NCBI GenBank assembly: GCA_903909905.1
Contig: CAIVXP010000326.1
Coordinates: 1 to 5,323 of the forward strand
Length of the DNA: 5,323 bases
Direction of reading: 5' to 3'
Source of the DNA: Akkermansiaceae bacterium
GTDB lineage: Bacteria; Verrucomicrobiota; Verrucomicrobiia; Verrucomicrobiales; Akkermansiaceae
Made by a program: the position numbers and the translations under genes. Shown here piece after piece: positions 4,287 to 5,323 of the stretch; positions within the stretch are counted from its first letter, which is position 1; each line of letters begins with the position of its first letter. The notes under the pieces are model-generated. The model had not been told where the DNA came from. It saw nothing but the letters and a program-made list of their open reading frames with translations, and did no database searches.

Positions 4287-5323
4287 ATGAACTTCAAGAC
4301 CCGCACCTTGCATGCCTTGCGCGAAGCCCGCGCCAAGAATGCCCCCAAGTCCGCCCTCGTTGGGTTGGATGGATTTGTCGACACGATTGTCAAACCGGTG
4401 GCGCAGCGGACCGGCCAAGGTGAGGCCTTCACGCCGATTGAAACGATCACTGAATTTGCCCAGCGAGTCGCCGCTGCGGCGGGCAAGAGCACCAACATTG
4501 AGTTTTATCCGCTGATGGAAAAACTTGGCGGCAACGGTCCGATCATGGCCAATGCTTTGATCGCGGCGGGCACGAAGCTGACCTATGTCGGCGCCTTGGG
4601 GAGGCCGTCGCTGCACGCGGTGTTTCACGACTTCGCCAGCAAGGCCGAGATTGTTTCGCTGTGCGAGCCAGCCACCACGACGGCGGCCGAGTTCAAGGAC
4701 GGCAAGCTGATGTTTGGCCAGCTGAGCAGCCTCGACACCATCACGCTTGAGACCATCGATGCGGTGATGGGTGCGGAAAATTTCCGCAAGACCCTAGCGA
4801 CCTCGGACCTCGTCGCGTTGGTGAACTGGACGATGATCCCAAACATGACCGCGATCTTTGAATCGCTCGTCAACGAAGTCTTGCCGGCCTTGCCCGCGCG
4901 TGAGGGTCGCGTATTTTTCTTTGACCTTGCCGATCCTGAAAAGCGCTCGCGCGAGGACTTGCTCGAGGTATTGCAAATCATTGCGCGCTTCGGTGCTTTT
5001 GGCAGCGTGACTCTGGGGTTGAACCTCAAGGAAGCGCAGCGCGTGCATGCCGAGCTTGGCTTTGCCGCGCGCGGTGAATCGGAAGACGACCTCAAGACCA
5101 CCGCCGCCGACATTCGTACGAATCTGGGTCTGGCCACCGTCGTTGTGCATCCGCGTCAATCGGCGGCCTGTGCGACTGCACAAGGCACTTCATGGGTGCC
5201 GGGGCCGTACACCGACAAGCCCTTGATCACCACCGGTGCGGGCGATCACTTCAATGCCGGCTTTGTGCAGGGTCAGTTGCTTGGACTTGATCCCGAAGGT
5301 TGCCTTGCCTTGGGCGTGTGCAC
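4287..5323 (+). CDS. PfkB-family carbohydrate/nucleoside kinase (C-terminus cut by window edge)
   Basis: 345 codons are visible from ATG 4287; the frame is open to the right edge. The N-terminus MNFKTRTLHALREARAKN is followed by the first-strand motif ALVGLDGFVDTIV (23-35), where the aspartates usually contact the sugar. The PfkB motif KLGGNGPIMANALIAAG (79-95) comes next. Residues 244-251 (GLNLKEAQ) resemble the N-E/Q-x-E region of ribokinase-like folds. The nucleotide-binding/catalytic signature is ITTGAGDHFNAGF (314-326), with Asp320 as the likely catalytic base. The visible part already exceeds a normal ribokinase (about 300 residues), because the segment between the two motifs is longer. 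The substrate cannot be told from sequence; sugar, nucleoside or another polyol are all possible. The start is preceded by no Shine-Dalgarno sequence. A TTGACC at 4230-4235 might be a -35 box, but its -10 partner is poor. Confidence 0.9.
   Translation, partial: MNFKTRTLHALREARAKNAPKSALVGLDGFVDTIVKPVAQRTGQGEAFTPIETITEFAQRVAAAAGKSTNIEFYPLMEKLGGNGPIMANALIAAGTKLTYVGALGRPSLHAVFHDFASKAEIVSLCEPATTTAAEFKDGKLMFGQLSSLDTITLETIDAVMGAENFRKTLATSDLVALVNWTMIPNMTAIFESLVNEVLPALPAREGRVFFFDLADPEKRSREDLLEVLQIIARFGAFGSVTLGLNLKEAQRVHAELGFAARGESEDDLKTTAADIRTNLGLATVVVHPRQSAACATAQGTSWVPGPYTDKPLITTGAGDHFNAGFVQGQLLGLDPEGCLALGVC

Overview
The window looks like chromosomal DNA of a Verrucomicrobiota-type bacterium, fairly GC-rich by eye. 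This is an inference from gene content and protein style, not from a marker gene. The main pointers are a STAS protein of the 'GMDSTFMG' type next to a membrane-anchored GAF/PP2C-type phosphatase, an SH3/proline-rich lipoprotein, a small lipoprotein ending in SYLWE, a PhoH-like ATPase and a long PfkB-family kinase. Most start codons have little or no Shine-Dalgarno sequence. No rRNA, tRNA, insertion sequence, integrase or CRISPR array is visible, and no stretch over 300 bases lacks a gene.

Left part (1-885, minus strand): a two-gene unit made of a STAS-domain anti-sigma-factor-antagonist-like protein followed, after 20 bases, by the N-terminus of a membrane protein with a GAF-like region. The second gene is cut by the left edge and is probably a PP2C/SpoIIE-type phosphatase. 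Together they suggest the phosphatase half of a partner-switching signalling pathway.

Middle-left (about 890-1850, plus strand): a small accessory block of toxin-antitoxin parts. It holds a 49-residue HicB-like antitoxin with no visible HicA, then a complete HigB toxin/HigA antitoxin pair. Upstream of higB is a symmetric AATTACG/CGTAATT element next to a sigma70-like promoter, a likely autoregulatory site.

Middle-right (1854-4127): a small lipoprotein (minus) diverges from a PhoH/YbeZ-family ATPase (plus). That gene converges on a second lipoprotein (minus) with an SH3-like domain and a long proline-rich tail. YbeY, the usual PhoH neighbour, does not follow phoH.

Right part (4287-5323, plus): a PfkB-family carbohydrate/nucleoside kinase with intact GGNGP and TTGAGD motifs runs off the right edge. 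It is divergent from the SH3 lipoprotein across a 159-base gap that carries a nested inverted repeat.

I found no clear previously undescribed system. The points most worth a second look are the orphan HicB beside HigBA, the higBA operator/promoter and possible leaderless start, and the partner-switching pair.
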